DNA of 25,007 nucleotides from NCBI GenBank assembly GCA_029567025.1, contig JAKQLT010000189.1, positions 1 to 25,007 of the forward strand, given 5' to 3'. Source of the DNA: Candidatus Omnitrophota bacterium. Its GTDB lineage: Bacteria; Omnitrophota; Gorgyraeia; Zapsychrales; Zapsychraceae. The position numbers and the translations under genes are program-made. This document shows, piece by piece, positions 1-8,666 of the stretch; position 1 is the first letter of the stretch; every line of letters begins with the position of its first letter. Under the pieces are notes generated by a model that was given only the letters and a program-made list of their open reading frames with translations, was not told the DNA's origin and made no database searches.

Positions 1-172
1 AATAAGACTCTATCGCTGTTTGTATTGTCTTTAATTCGGATTTGGCTTTTGTAATATTGGCCTGTTCTTGCATGCCTTTAATCCGAGGCACAGCAATGCC
101 AATTAAAATAGCTAACACCGCCAACACCACTAAAATTTCTAAAATGGTAAAACCTTTTTTTCTGAATTCCAT
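1..172 (-). CDS. Type IV pilin / pseudopilin, N-terminal part (cut by window edge)
   Basis: Fifty-seven codons are visible and the C-terminal part lies outside the window. The N-terminus has a class III (prepilin) signal: a short basic leader MEFRKKG, then FTILE with Glu at +5 of the mature protein, then a hydrophobic helix of about 20 residues (ILVVLAVLAILIGIAV). This is the hallmark of type IV pilins and type II secretion pseudopilins, which are cut after the Gly by a prepilin peptidase and built into an envelope-spanning filament. The start is supported by AGAGGAAATA directly upstream. The gene follows the GH15 gene by 25 nt on the same strand, so it may be read through from the trehalose operon, although it is functionally unrelated. 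Pilin and pseudopilin cannot be told apart without the C-terminal domain. Confidence 0.9.
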   Translation of the reverse strand, partial: MEFRKKGFTILEILVVLAVLAILIGIAVPRIKGMQEQANITKAKSELKTIQTAIESY

Positions 173-197
173 TATTTCCTCTGTAAAAATTTTCTTA

Positions 198-2006
198 TCA
201 ATACTCTACTTTATACAAAGAACTTTCTTCATTATCGCTCCATCGATAATCGGTCTCTAATAAAAGAGCGGTTTGAATCAAAGCCAAATGCGAATATCCT
301 TGAGGAAAATTTCCTGTTAAAGATTTCGTTACAGGATCTATGCCTTCTGATAAAAGCCCAAAACGATTTACATTGCCAATGACTTGATCAAACATCTTTT
401 TTGCTTCCTCTTTACGCCCTATTAAATAAAGTGCGTTAATAAGCCAAAAAGTGCAAACGATAAACGCATTTTGCGGAACACCAAAATCATCTTGGGCGGT
501 ATAACGCATCACAAAGCCATCACGTAAAAGATGTTTGACAGCGGCTTCAACCGTTCCAATCATCCGCGGGTCAGAAGGCTCTAAAAATCCATAATGAAAC
601 ATGAGTAGATTCGACGCATCCACGTCTTCAGATCCATAAAACATGACAAAACTTTTTAAACGATCATTCCATCCGTTTTGAAGAATATCTTTCTTAATCT
701 CTTCTGCAACAGATAAATAACGCGAGACATTTTTTTCTTGATGAACAAATTTTGCTATCTTGGCCGCCCGGTCTAAAGCGACCCAATTCATCATCTTCGA
801 ATGAACAAAATGCTGTTTAGGGCCGCGCCGCTCCCAAATCCCGCAATCAGGCTCCTGCCAGTGTTTTAAAACGTCATTTGCTAAAGAACGCACGACGGTC
901 CAAAGCTCTTCATCAAAATCATTTTGATAACGAAAATTAAGAATAAAATAAGAATAAATAGCCTCAATCAATTCGCCGTAAACATCATTTTGTTGTTGAC
1001 GATAAGCCGCATTTCCTATCCGAACAGGACGAGAATTTTTATAACCTTGAAGATGCTCTAAAGTTTTTTCCTCCATATTACGCTCGCCGTGGATTCCATA
1101 CATAACCGCGATATTTTCATTCTTTAATAACATACGCCCCAAGATAAATTTCATAAAACTTTCCGCTGAATGCACATGCCCCATACGCGCGTAAAGGTCA
1201 ATAATCATGCTGGTATCACGCACCCAACAAAAACGATAATCCCAATTACGTTCTTTGCCCACAATCTCGGGCAAAGATGTCGTTGGAGCCGCAACCACAG
1301 CACCGGTTTTCTGGAACATCAATAATTTCAACGTTATAATCGAACGAATAATAATCTCTTTATATTTTTCAGGAACTTTTGTACGATAAACCCAGTCCAT
1401 CCAAAAGCTTTTTGTCTTTTCATACTCTAAATAAATCTTGTCTGGGGTTACAGAAACTAATTTTTCATGATAGGAAAGAAGAAAATAAGCGGATTTTTTT
1501 AAAACAATCGGCTCGCCCTGCAAGACCGCATCAAAATCTAAATTAGAATACAAATAATAACTATTATATTCACCTTGTGTCGACTGAATTTTCAGATAAT
1601 CCGAAGAAAGAGAACAACATCCTGGAGCCAATCCATAATTAGGCGCTGGTTTCAAATCCACAACCAAATGCGGATTTCCAGAAACAAGATAAATATTACG
1701 ATGTATTTCAGACGGGCAATAAACTTCTCGCTTAGGAGATAAAAATCTCGGCATATAATCCATCACTTCAAATATGCCCTCTTTTGTCGTAAACGTTGTT
1801 TTTAAAATAGGCGTGTGATGCACATATTGCTGGCGGACACTGATAATATTTTCTGCCCAAATACGAAAATAACCGCCTTTATTTTCATCTAAAATACGTC
1901 CAAAAAGCGACGGAGAATCAAAAAAAGGAAGGCAAAGCCAGTCTACCGAACATTCCGGGCTAATCAGCGCGGCACTGGTACAATTTCCAATAATGGCGTG
2001 TTTCAT
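198..2006 (-). CDS. Glycoside hydrolase family 15 (trehalase/glucoamylase-like)
   Basis: A 602-residue GH15 enzyme. It has an N-terminal beta-sandwich-type domain (residues about 1-205, opening with IIGNCTSAALI and SVDWLCLPFFDSPSLF) and a C-terminal (alpha/alpha)6 barrel. The barrel carries the family motif NWDYRFCWVRD (254-264), the probable general acid Glu392 in GIWERRGP and the probable base Glu554 in LLSEGIDP, followed by GNFPQGYSH. No signal peptide is seen, so it is probably cytoplasmic. GH15 members of this layout hydrolyse trehalose, maltose or other alpha-glucosides. The neighbouring otsA and otsB genes make trehalose or a related alpha-glucoside the likeliest substrate, which is an inference. 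The start overlaps the phosphatase stop as ATGA and is preceded by AAAGGGGGCAACA, so translation is probably coupled. Confidence 0.93.
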   Translation of the reverse strand: MKHAIIGNCTSAALISPECSVDWLCLPFFDSPSLFGRILDENKGGYFRIWAENIISVRQQYVHHTPILKTTFTTKEGIFEVMDYMPRFLSPKREVYCPSEIHRNIYLVSGNPHLVVDLKPAPNYGLAPGCCSLSSDYLKIQSTQGEYNSYYLYSNLDFDAVLQGEPIVLKKSAYFLLSYHEKLVSVTPDKIYLEYEKTKSFWMDWVYRTKVPEKYKEIIIRSIITLKLLMFQKTGAVVAAPTTSLPEIVGKERNWDYRFCWVRDTSMIIDLYARMGHVHSAESFMKFILGRMLLKNENIAVMYGIHGERNMEEKTLEHLQGYKNSRPVRIGNAAYRQQQNDVYGELIEAIYSYFILNFRYQNDFDEELWTVVRSLANDVLKHWQEPDCGIWERRGPKQHFVHSKMMNWVALDRAAKIAKFVHQEKNVSRYLSVAEEIKKDILQNGWNDRLKSFVMFYGSEDVDASNLLMFHYGFLEPSDPRMIGTVEAAVKHLLRDGFVMRYTAQDDFGVPQNAFIVCTFWLINALYLIGRKEEAKKMFDQVIGNVNRFGLLSEGIDPVTKSLTGNFPQGYSHLALIQTALLLETDYRWSDNEESSLYKVEY

Positions 2007-2821
2007 TGTTGCCCCCTTTTTAACAAAAAAATTCTTTCTAAAAATATTCTTACATCATTCACATTATGAAGATAATAGCGCGCATAAGAAGATTTTTTCA
2101 ATCCTACACGAATCGTCAACGCTCTTGATTTTAAAGACACAAACGCATTCTCATCTGTTTCATCATCGCCAATATAAATCGCTCTTATTTTTCTCTTATT
2201 CTGAAAAAAACGTGTTTTCCTTAACAACCAACTCACCGCTTTTCCTTTATGCCAAAAAATGGGCGGATAAACTTCATAAACTTTCTTTCCTGGATTGACA
2301 ATAATCTCGCCTTTTTTTAGATAAAACGCCACAACCTTTTTGAAAAACGCCTCAAAAAACCTTACCTTTTTCTTTTCTACCAAGCGATAATGAATGCTCA
2401 AAGTCATTTCTTTATCTTGTATAACAATGCCTGGAAAATCCTGATGGCGAATCTTTACAGCCTTCGCAATACACTTAAAAATCTTTTTACTCTTGAGCGA
2501 AACTTTTTTCTTAAAATTTATTTTTGGGCCGTCTATTTCAAACCCATGATTGCCGACATAAATAATTTTCTGCAAACCAACCTTTTGCTTGATATCTTTC
2601 AAAGAACGTCCCGAAACAATCGCAACGCGACAATTTTTCAAAAAAGACAACTGCCTTAATAATTTCTTTATGGATGAATCTATTTTTGCTTTCCCCGGCG
2701 TGTCTGCTATCGGCGCTAAAGTTCCGTCAAAATCCAAAAAAAGAAAAAGATTATTTTGAGTAAATATATCCCGCAATTTTGACCAATCAGAGAAAAAATA
2801 TTTTTTTTTCACATATCGCAT
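2003..2821 (-). CDS. otsB: Trehalose-6-phosphate phosphatase
   Basis: A 272-residue HAD-superfamily phosphatase that would convert trehalose 6-phosphate to trehalose. Visible HAD motifs are LDFDGTL (nucleophile Asp30, acid/base Asp32), VSGRS (69-73), the GNHGFE segment (90-95) typical of trehalose phosphatases, and GDDETDE (218-224), which binds Mg2+. An upstream in-frame ATG at 2881 would give 292 residues, but it would overlap mscS by 47 nt with a non-conserved basic extension. The ATG at 2821 lies 13 nt after the mscS stop and is preferred. The stop overlaps the GH15 start by 4 nt. With the neighbouring GT20 enzyme this forms the two-step OtsAB route. The substrate could differ if the synthase makes another sugar phosphate. 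Confidence 0.92.
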   Translation of the reverse strand: MRYVKKKYFFSDWSKLRDIFTQNNLFLFLDFDGTLAPIADTPGKAKIDSSIKKLLRQLSFLKNCRVAIVSGRSLKDIKQKVGLQKIIYVGNHGFEIDGPKINFKKKVSLKSKKIFKCIAKAVKIRHQDFPGIVIQDKEMTLSIHYRLVEKKKVRFFEAFFKKVVAFYLKKGEIIVNPGKKVYEVYPPIFWHKGKAVSWLLRKTRFFQNKRKIRAIYIGDDETDENAFVSLKSRALTIRVGLKKSSYARYYLHNVNDVRIFLERIFLLKRGQQ

Positions 2822-2834
2822 AATAACTATTCTC

Positions 2835-3908
2835 TCACGCCCCTTCTTTTCTAACATAAAGCGTTTGGGTCGGATAAGCAAAAGAAATGCCTTCTTTCTG
2901 AAATGCTTCCATCAAGGATAAATTAATATATTCTTGTTTATCCATATACGTATTATAATCCGGCGCCAACACATAATAAACAACTTCATAGATAAGAGAA
3001 AAATCGCCAAAGCTCTGAAAATGAACACGGTCAAGCCGAACGCCAGCCATCGTTCCAAAAATATCTTTAACAATCTCTTTAGCTTTTTTCACCTTTTCAA
3101 CAGGCGTTTGATACACGATTCCGAACTGAAAAACCGCCCGACGGCTATCCATACGTTTATAATTCTTAATACGACTTTTCGTCAAATCACTATTGGCAAA
3201 AATCAGCTGTTCTCCGGACAAACTACGGATTCGCGTTGTCTTAACGCCGATATATTCTATCGTTCCTCGAAAATCATCAATAATTACAAAATCGCCAATT
3301 TCAAAAGGCTTATCCAAAAAAATAGATAACGCGCTAAAAACGTCCCCTAAAATAGCTTGCGACGCCATCGCCACCGCCACACCGCCAATACCAATACCCG
3401 CCATTAACGCGGAGATATTCACGCCCAAATTATCTAAAATAAAAACACTGCCTAAAGCCCAAATGATCCAACGTAAAACATTCATAATACTTCTCACCAT
3501 TGATTCAATAGATGCGTCTTGGGTCTTTAATTTTTTCTGATATGCTTTTGTCACAAGATAACGCATAAGCTCTTGCGCCAAAACCATCGCTTGTATCGTT
3601 AAAACAATGACAAGGGCATACCGAACGACTGAACGCCACGATTCTGTAAGCACTAAAAAATGCGATGAGAGAGAAAGAGAAACCACCACAAGAACGGGAA
3701 AGCCGATACGTGATAACATCTCAACAATAAAATCATCAAGGTCATTCACAGTCTTTAACGCAATCTTTTTTAAATGCACCAATAAAATCTTTTTGGCTAT
3801 GATGAAAAACGACAAAATTCCCCAAAAAATAATGAAGGCCAGTAGATAATCTCCGATAGAATTATTAAAAATTGAAATTTTAAAAAAATTTGTGATTTTA
3901 TCCATCAT
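2835..3908 (-). CDS. MscS-family mechanosensitive ion channel
   Basis: A 357-residue small-conductance mechanosensitive channel homologue of the inner membrane. About five hydrophobic segments (around 20-44, 67-90, 95-116, 140-160 and 165-190) precede the MscS signature: a Gly/Ala-rich pore helix GIGIGGVAVAMASQAILGD (171-189), then FSALSIFLDKPFEIGDFV leading into the cytoplasmic beta domain. A C-terminal alpha/beta domain follows to residue 357. Such channels release solutes on hypo-osmotic shock. Its place between otsA and otsB suggests that build-up and emergency release of an osmolyte are expressed together. The start is set by a strong GAGGAGG eight nt upstream of tandem ATG codons (3908 and 3905). 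It begins 22 nt after the otsA stop. Confidence 0.93.
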   Translation of the reverse strand: MMDKITNFFKISIFNNSIGDYLLAFIIFWGILSFFIIAKKILLVHLKKIALKTVNDLDDFIVEMLSRIGFPVLVVVSLSLSSHFLVLTESWRSVVRYALVIVLTIQAMVLAQELMRYLVTKAYQKKLKTQDASIESMVRSIMNVLRWIIWALGSVFILDNLGVNISALMAGIGIGGVAVAMASQAILGDVFSALSIFLDKPFEIGDFVIIDDFRGTIEYIGVKTTRIRSLSGEQLIFANSDLTKSRIKNYKRMDSRRAVFQFGIVYQTPVEKVKKAKEIVKDIFGTMAGVRLDRVHFQSFGDFSLIYEVVYYVLAPDYNTYMDKQEYINLSLMEAFQKEGISFAYPTQTLYVRKEGA

Positions 3909-3930
3909 GTATCATTCCTCCTCGATTTTC

Positions 3931-6183
3931 TTATTTTTTTTCTAAACGAATCTTAGCAAGATCTTTAACCAATTGACTGGCCCAACGATAAATATTATTA
4001 TCTTTAATAATATGACGCATACGACGCATTCTTTCCTGTTGCTCAGAAATAGGCATTTCTAAAGCAAAACTGATCGCTTCAGCGGTTTTGCCAATATCAT
4101 AAGGATTAACAATAAGGGCATCTCGCATTTCACGCGCCGCGCCTGTAAATTGGCTTAAAATTAAAACGCCTTTCTCATCATCTCGGGAAGAAACAAATTC
4201 TTTGGCCACTAAATTCATCCCATCGTGTAACGATGTTACCAAACAAAGATCCGCAATCTTATAAAAAGGAAGAATTTCGGCATGACTATGATGTTTCATC
4301 AAGAAAACAATAGGTTGCCACGTCTTATTTTTAAACCGCGCATTAATCCGATCTGCTTCTCGCATCAGTTCATCAACAAATTCTTTATATTTAGCAATCA
4401 TGGTTCGACTCGGAGCGCCTAACTCTACAAAAGTAAATTTCCCTTGATATTCCGGATTATTCTCCAAAAAATACTCCACAGCGCGAAATCGCTCCACAAT
4501 TCCTTTCGTATAATCCAAACGATCAACCCCAACGCCAATATATTCCGCTGCAATCCCTTGCTTTTTTAAAAAATCCTTTTTATCAATCGTTCCCGCTTTT
4601 TTCTGTAATTTCTCGGAAGAATAAAAATCAATGCTGATAGGAAACGGCTTAATCCACGTTTTATGGCCTTCACGATTGACAGTAAAATGCTCATAATCAA
4701 TGCGGGACTCTAAAAATCTATCCACGGTCTCGATAAAATTATTACAATGAAATTGCGTGTGAAATCCTATGATATCCGCACCTAACATCCCCTGAAGTAA
4801 AGTTTTTTGCCAAGGACAAATTCCAAAGGCCTCTGGATTCGGCCAAGGAATATGCCAAAAAATAGCGACTCGCGCATCTGGTCTTTTTGTTTTTATTAAT
4901 TCCGGTAATAATGCGAAATGATAATCCTGAATAAGAACGCACGGCTCTATCACACCTTCTAATTCTTGCAAAACAGCTTCAGCAAATTTATGATTGACCG
5001 CTAAATACGCGGACCAATCTTCATAACGAAATACAGGGCGCGTGTGCGCGTTATGACAAAGAGGCCATAATCCTTCATTAGAAAAACCAGAATAAAATCC
5101 GCGTTCTTGTTCTTTGTCAATCCAAACACGACGTAAAATATATTGCGGCTCTTCGGGAGGAACCCTGACTTGATCGCGATCATCCACAGTTTCTCGATCC
5201 GCGTCTCCTGAACCTTGAGCGATCCATGTTCCACCACATGCGTTTAAAATAGGCTCCAGAGCTGTGACTAATCCGCTTGCGGGAATAATACATTCAATTT
5301 CTTTTCCTTTTTTAATATGCATATACGGCTCACGATTAGAAACAACAAAAAGAGGACGGCCTTCGAGTTCTATTTTTATAAATTCTTTTAAACGCTCCGG
5401 CGTCCATAACGATTCAACCGTATGCCGTAAACGTGCTTCTTCCTCAGCTGAAAGACGAGCGATTTGTAAACTTTGCGCCATACGCGTAATTTCTGAGGCC
5501 AAAGGCCCTAATAATTGTTCACCCTCAAAATCAAAAGAATCCACGGATTCGCCTTGACGAATTTTGCGAATCCACGCAGTCGTTCTTTTAATAGGCCTAA
5601 TAACATTTAGATAAACAATAAAAATCGTAACCAAGACGATTAAAAAAGACTGCACTAATAAACGCCAAAACGTATTAACCCAAATCCTATGCACGCGCTC
5701 TTGAATATAATCCGCATTATGAAATAACGTCAAAACATGCGTTGGCTGATTATTAACCATAAGCGCCACCGAATAGGCGTGAAGCTGATTTTTTCCTAAA
5801 AATAAAAAATCTCCATATTCAACACCTAATCGTTCTACCTCTTGAATATGCCGCGCTAAAAGTTTAGGATTTTCTTCTAACCTCAAACGCAATCCTTCAG
5901 AAGCGACGAGAAAATTTTCCCTGACATCATGAATATCAATCCCCACAAGCCGTTCTCGATTAGAAAATTTATTCACAATCCGTTCTAATTGTGCGGCACT
6001 TCCTTCTTTAGACAACAGCGGCTCTAAAGAAATCTTTAAACTTTCCGCGATAATATTCGCGCGACGCTCTAATTCATTCTTTAAACGACCTTCTTCTTGC
6101 CTCGCCTGCAAGAAAGAAAACATGCTTGCGACCAAACAGATAATAACAATCAAAGAAAAAATAAGCCGTAATATAATTTTCAT
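3931..6183 (-). CDS. otsA: Membrane-anchored trehalose-6-phosphate synthase (GT20) with periplasmic sensor and HAMP-like region
   Basis: A 750-residue protein. The C-terminal part (about 275-745) is a GT20 synthase with the family's substrate residues visible: VVSNR (280-284), a glycine-rich loop PASGL...GG (301-318), QDYH (419-422), FWHIPWP (442-448), GVDRLDYTKG (552-561) and HDGMNLVAKEF (653-663). It would join UDP- or another NDP-glucose to glucose 6-phosphate. The N-terminal 250 residues are unusual for this enzyme: a membrane helix (4-26), a roughly 145-residue extracytoplasmic domain, a second helix (about 173-195) ending in the HAMP-like start IRPIKR, and a coiled region to about 250. 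This is the layout of a sensor kinase input module. Typical OtsA is soluble and about 470 residues. The start has GGGGGAAAAAT upstream. A related product such as glucosylglycerol phosphate cannot be excluded. Confidence 0.93.
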   Translation of the reverse strand: MKIILRLIFSLIVIICLVASMFSFLQARQEEGRLKNELERRANIIAESLKISLEPLLSKEGSAAQLERIVNKFSNRERLVGIDIHDVRENFLVASEGLRLRLEENPKLLARHIQEVERLGVEYGDFLFLGKNQLHAYSVALMVNNQPTHVLTLFHNADYIQERVHRIWVNTFWRLLVQSFLIVLVTIFIVYLNVIRPIKRTTAWIRKIRQGESVDSFDFEGEQLLGPLASEITRMAQSLQIARLSAEEEARLRHTVESLWTPERLKEFIKIELEGRPLFVVSNREPYMHIKKGKEIECIIPASGLVTALEPILNACGGTWIAQGSGDADRETVDDRDQVRVPPEEPQYILRRVWIDKEQERGFYSGFSNEGLWPLCHNAHTRPVFRYEDWSAYLAVNHKFAEAVLQELEGVIEPCVLIQDYHFALLPELIKTKRPDARVAIFWHIPWPNPEAFGICPWQKTLLQGMLGADIIGFHTQFHCNNFIETVDRFLESRIDYEHFTVNREGHKTWIKPFPISIDFYSSEKLQKKAGTIDKKDFLKKQGIAAEYIGVGVDRLDYTKGIVERFRAVEYFLENNPEYQGKFTFVELGAPSRTMIAKYKEFVDELMREADRINARFKNKTWQPIVFLMKHHSHAEILPFYKIADLCLVTSLHDGMNLVAKEFVSSRDDEKGVLILSQFTGAAREMRDALIVNPYDIGKTAEAISFALEMPISEQQERMRRMRHIIKDNNIYRWASQLVKDLAKIRLEKK

Positions 6184-6241
6184 ATTTTTCCCCCATGATC
6201 AATTTTTACATCATTAACTTTTTTTCAAAATCTAAAAAACC

Positions 6242-7537
6242 TCAAAAACGCTTTTCATATTTAATAAGAAATTTGTCATCCGACGGATTCTTTTGAATTT
6301 GATCTTGTTGCGCTTGATTCTTTTTTAATTCTTTCTCCACGCTTACACTAATAGAATCAGTCACTTGCACATCACCTAATACTTTATACTTTACATCTTT
6401 TGTCCTGTCTACATTCTTTATCTCCTCAATCTGATATCCCACATCTAATTCGTCCGATAAGGACTTTTTAATCCCCATTGTACGCGTATTTTGAGTAAAT
6501 CTAACCCATCCGTCTTTAATGCCCAATGTTTGAGCCATTTTCTCGCCAGAGCCGCCTAAGAAAGCATAATCAAAAAAATCTTTTACCATATCAGACGAAA
6601 TTTCATTTTGACGAACCGCCCCTAAAGATCGCTCCAAAGACTTCCAGCTTTTATTAGTCGCCAACATAACTAATAGTCTTTCTTGGCTTAAAGGAGGATA
6701 CGAAGTAAGCTCAATATGAGGGTCATGTAAAAATCCACGCACAGATATTTTAATCTTTGTTTTATCAATAAAACTTTCTCCATTAATAAATAAAGCAGGA
6801 TTTTGAGGGTTATCTTGATAAACAATACGACTGTTTACAATATTCACTTGAGAATTCCTAAAAAATAGATTTCCCTCACTGGATGTTATTTCTCCTTCTA
6901 TCTTAAACTCTGGGCCAATATCTCTAATGATAAGGTGTAATTGTATCGGAAGACATCTGATAGAAAAATTACGAGTTAAGATTTTATCAATCACAAAAAA
7001 ACCTTCTAGTCGCGGATTTTTCCGTGTTCCTGTCAAATGCAACTGAATATCTTTTAAATATCCTGTCGTTCTTTCAAAAAATGCCCCTGAAACCGATAAA
7101 GATTTAAAAAGAGATGTCAGCCCAAGCCCTCGAGAAAAAAGATCTATGTCCCATTGATCCTTCTTATAGGTTCCAGAAAAAACAATCGGGTCTTCTTTAT
7201 CTAAAAACAACCGCGCGTTTTCTATAATCACGCTGACAGGAAATATTGAGAAATAAAATTGTATCTTTATGCTCTGCGCCCGTAAAAAATGTGGCAATAT
7301 CATTATCTTAGAATTTCTTATTTCAATATTTTCTAAAATAACCCCCGTCAGAATGGTCCCTTTTATTCTTTCAATATTTATTTCTTCAGCGACAATCTTC
7401 TTTCCTAAAAAATATCTTATAAAAAGTCCTGCCGCGTGCTCTGTCGATAAAAAATAATAAAAACTGGCTAAAACACTTAAAAAAATAATACTAATAAGTA
7501 ATTGTTTTTTCTTTTGCAATAACATATCAATAGCCAC
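6242..7537 (-). CDS. Short TamB-like (DUF490) envelope protein
   Basis: A 431-residue protein with a membrane anchor near the N-terminus (about 12-30) and then beta-rich AsmA/TamB-like sequence. The C-terminal half matches the TamB domain pattern: LFFRNSQVNIVNSRIVYQD, then NPALFINGE, then TSYPPLSQERLLVMLATN, and a C-terminal amphipathic region ending in KYEKRF. TamB-family proteins bridge the inner and outer membrane and help lipid transport or outer-membrane protein assembly. This one is much shorter than the proteobacterial protein (over 1,200 residues), so it may lack most of the long groove. The GTG at 7537 is the longest start; an ATG at 7525 is equally possible, as neither has a clear ribosome site. 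It follows the peptidoglycan-binding lipoprotein gene by about 20 nt. Confidence 0.82.
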   Translation of the reverse strand: MAIDMLLQKKKQLLISIIFLSVLASFYYFLSTEHAAGLFIRYFLGKKIVAEEINIERIKGTILTGVILENIEIRNSKIMILPHFLRAQSIKIQFYFSIFPVSVIIENARLFLDKEDPIVFSGTYKKDQWDIDLFSRGLGLTSLFKSLSVSGAFFERTTGYLKDIQLHLTGTRKNPRLEGFFVIDKILTRNFSIRCLPIQLHLIIRDIGPEFKIEGEITSSEGNLFFRNSQVNIVNSRIVYQDNPQNPALFINGESFIDKTKIKISVRGFLHDPHIELTSYPPLSQERLLVMLATNKSWKSLERSLGAVRQNEISSDMVKDFFDYAFLGGSGEKMAQTLGIKDGWVRFTQNTRTMGIKKSLSDELDVGYQIEEIKNVDRTKDVKYKVLGDVQVTDSISVSVEKELKKNQAQQDQIQKNPSDDKFLIKYEKRF

Positions 7538-7556
7538 AAAATTGTTCTAAAAAATA

Positions 7557-8012
7557 TTATGGAAGAAAAGCCTTTAAAGAAGCCCATGTCTTTAAACCCA
7601 CTTTACCATCTGGAGTAAGGCCTTTTGTTCTTTGAAAATCTTTAATCGCTTGCAAGGTCTGGGGCCCAATTTTTCCATCTAAAGGTCCTTTATAAAACCC
7701 GGCATTTTTTAAAGCTCTTTGGACTTGAATTTCTGTAGGTTGGCGAAAAGGTTCCTGCTTGGCGTGAGGAATGATGACAGATGAAGGCGCAACAGGAGCG
7801 TCCGAATTAAAAAACATGACGGTAGGTTGCGATTTAGACTGCTGTTCTAAACCCTTTATTTTTTCTTCTTTAATCTTAAGCTCTCGCTCAAGAAAAGCGA
7901 CACGGTCTTGAAGCTGTTTAGTGTCTTGCATTTTTTTATTTTTGTGAGACGTTGCGGCACACCCTAAAACAAAAATCATTAAAAACAACATGAAGATGAT
8001 TCGATATGACAT
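7557..8012 (-). CDS. Lipoprotein with coiled coil and peptidoglycan-binding domain
   Basis: A 151-residue lipoprotein. The signal peptide ends in a lipobox FVLGC, giving lipidated Cys18. Residues about 30-60 form a charged heptad-like coiled coil. Residues about 93-149 are a PG_binding_1 (PF01471) module with the usual QVQRALKNAGFYKGPLDGKIG and AIKDFQRTKGLTPDG pattern. The layout suggests a membrane-anchored tether to the cell wall. AGGAGG precedes the ATG, and the gene starts 8 nt after the preceding one, which has the same type of binding module. Which membrane holds it is not clear from the sequence. Confidence 0.88.
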   Translation of the reverse strand: MSYRIIFMLFLMIFVLGCAATSHKNKKMQDTKQLQDRVAFLERELKIKEEKIKGLEQQSKSQPTVMFFNSDAPVAPSSVIIPHAKQEPFRQPTEIQVQRALKNAGFYKGPLDGKIGPQTLQAIKDFQRTKGLTPDGKVGLKTWASLKAFLP

Positions 8013-8020
8013 CTCGCCTC

Positions 8021-8632
8021 CTATTTGTTTAATTTTTTCTTTTGCTTCGGCTCCATTGTTTTTTTGGTCTCAGTCGCAGGCCTCAAAGATCGTTCTATTT
8101 TCTGAATAGCTTCAATGGTCCCTTTGCCCATAATGCCATCAATTTTTCCGTCATAAACGCCGAGGGCTTTTAACATCTTTTGTATTTCTTTTATTTTTTC
8201 TTTAATGCTCAAGGGATCAATTTTCCCATCTATAACGATCTTTTTAGGTTTTATGATATCCTTTGTAAGCAATTGACTATTTTTTAAAACTTTGCGCTGT
8301 AACTCCAAGAAAGTCTTTTTATTAACCTTTCCCGTCGGGGCCAACTGATGCTCCCGTTGAAATTTCTTAATGGCCTCGCGAGTGGCTTTTCCCATTTTGC
8401 CATCAATCGCGCCAACGCCATATCCCATTTTAAAAAGATGTTCCTGTAATTCTTTTACCCGCGGATTAGCGTTCTTACTTAACCCGATAATTTTCATTTC
8501 CTCTGCCGCGTCTTTATCTTCTTTTAAAAATTTAGCGGTGCGTGACTCAAGAGGCGCGCGATATTTCATAATTAAAAACGTAGAAATGCCCAACGCTACC
8601 ACAATAAAAAAGAATTTAACAGAGGGTTTCAT
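8021..8632 (-). CDS. Membrane-anchored protein with two peptidoglycan-binding-like domains
   Basis: A 203-residue protein with a single N-terminal membrane helix (about 7-23), a PG_binding_1-like module at about 57-113 (VKELQEHLFKMGYGVGAIDG, then AIKKFQREHQLAPTG) and a second, more degenerate module at about 143-180 (IQKMLKALGVYDGKIDGIMG). It ends in a lysine-rich tail. It probably binds or senses the wall from the inner membrane. The start at 8632 is chosen because AAAGAGGTGGCGCG lies directly upstream; the longer reading from 8695 would run back into the OmpA-LysM gene. It follows that gene by 34 nt and precedes the lipoprotein gene by 8 nt. Confidence 0.87.
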   Translation of the reverse strand: MKPSVKFFFIVVALGISTFLIMKYRAPLESRTAKFLKEDKDAAEEMKIIGLSKNANPRVKELQEHLFKMGYGVGAIDGKMGKATREAIKKFQREHQLAPTGKVNKKTFLELQRKVLKNSQLLTKDIIKPKKIVIDGKIDPLSIKEKIKEIQKMLKALGVYDGKIDGIMGKGTIEAIQKIERSLRPATETKKTMEPKQKKKLNK

Positions 8633-8666
8633 CGCGCCACCTCTTTCTTTAAAAATGCCGTTAATC

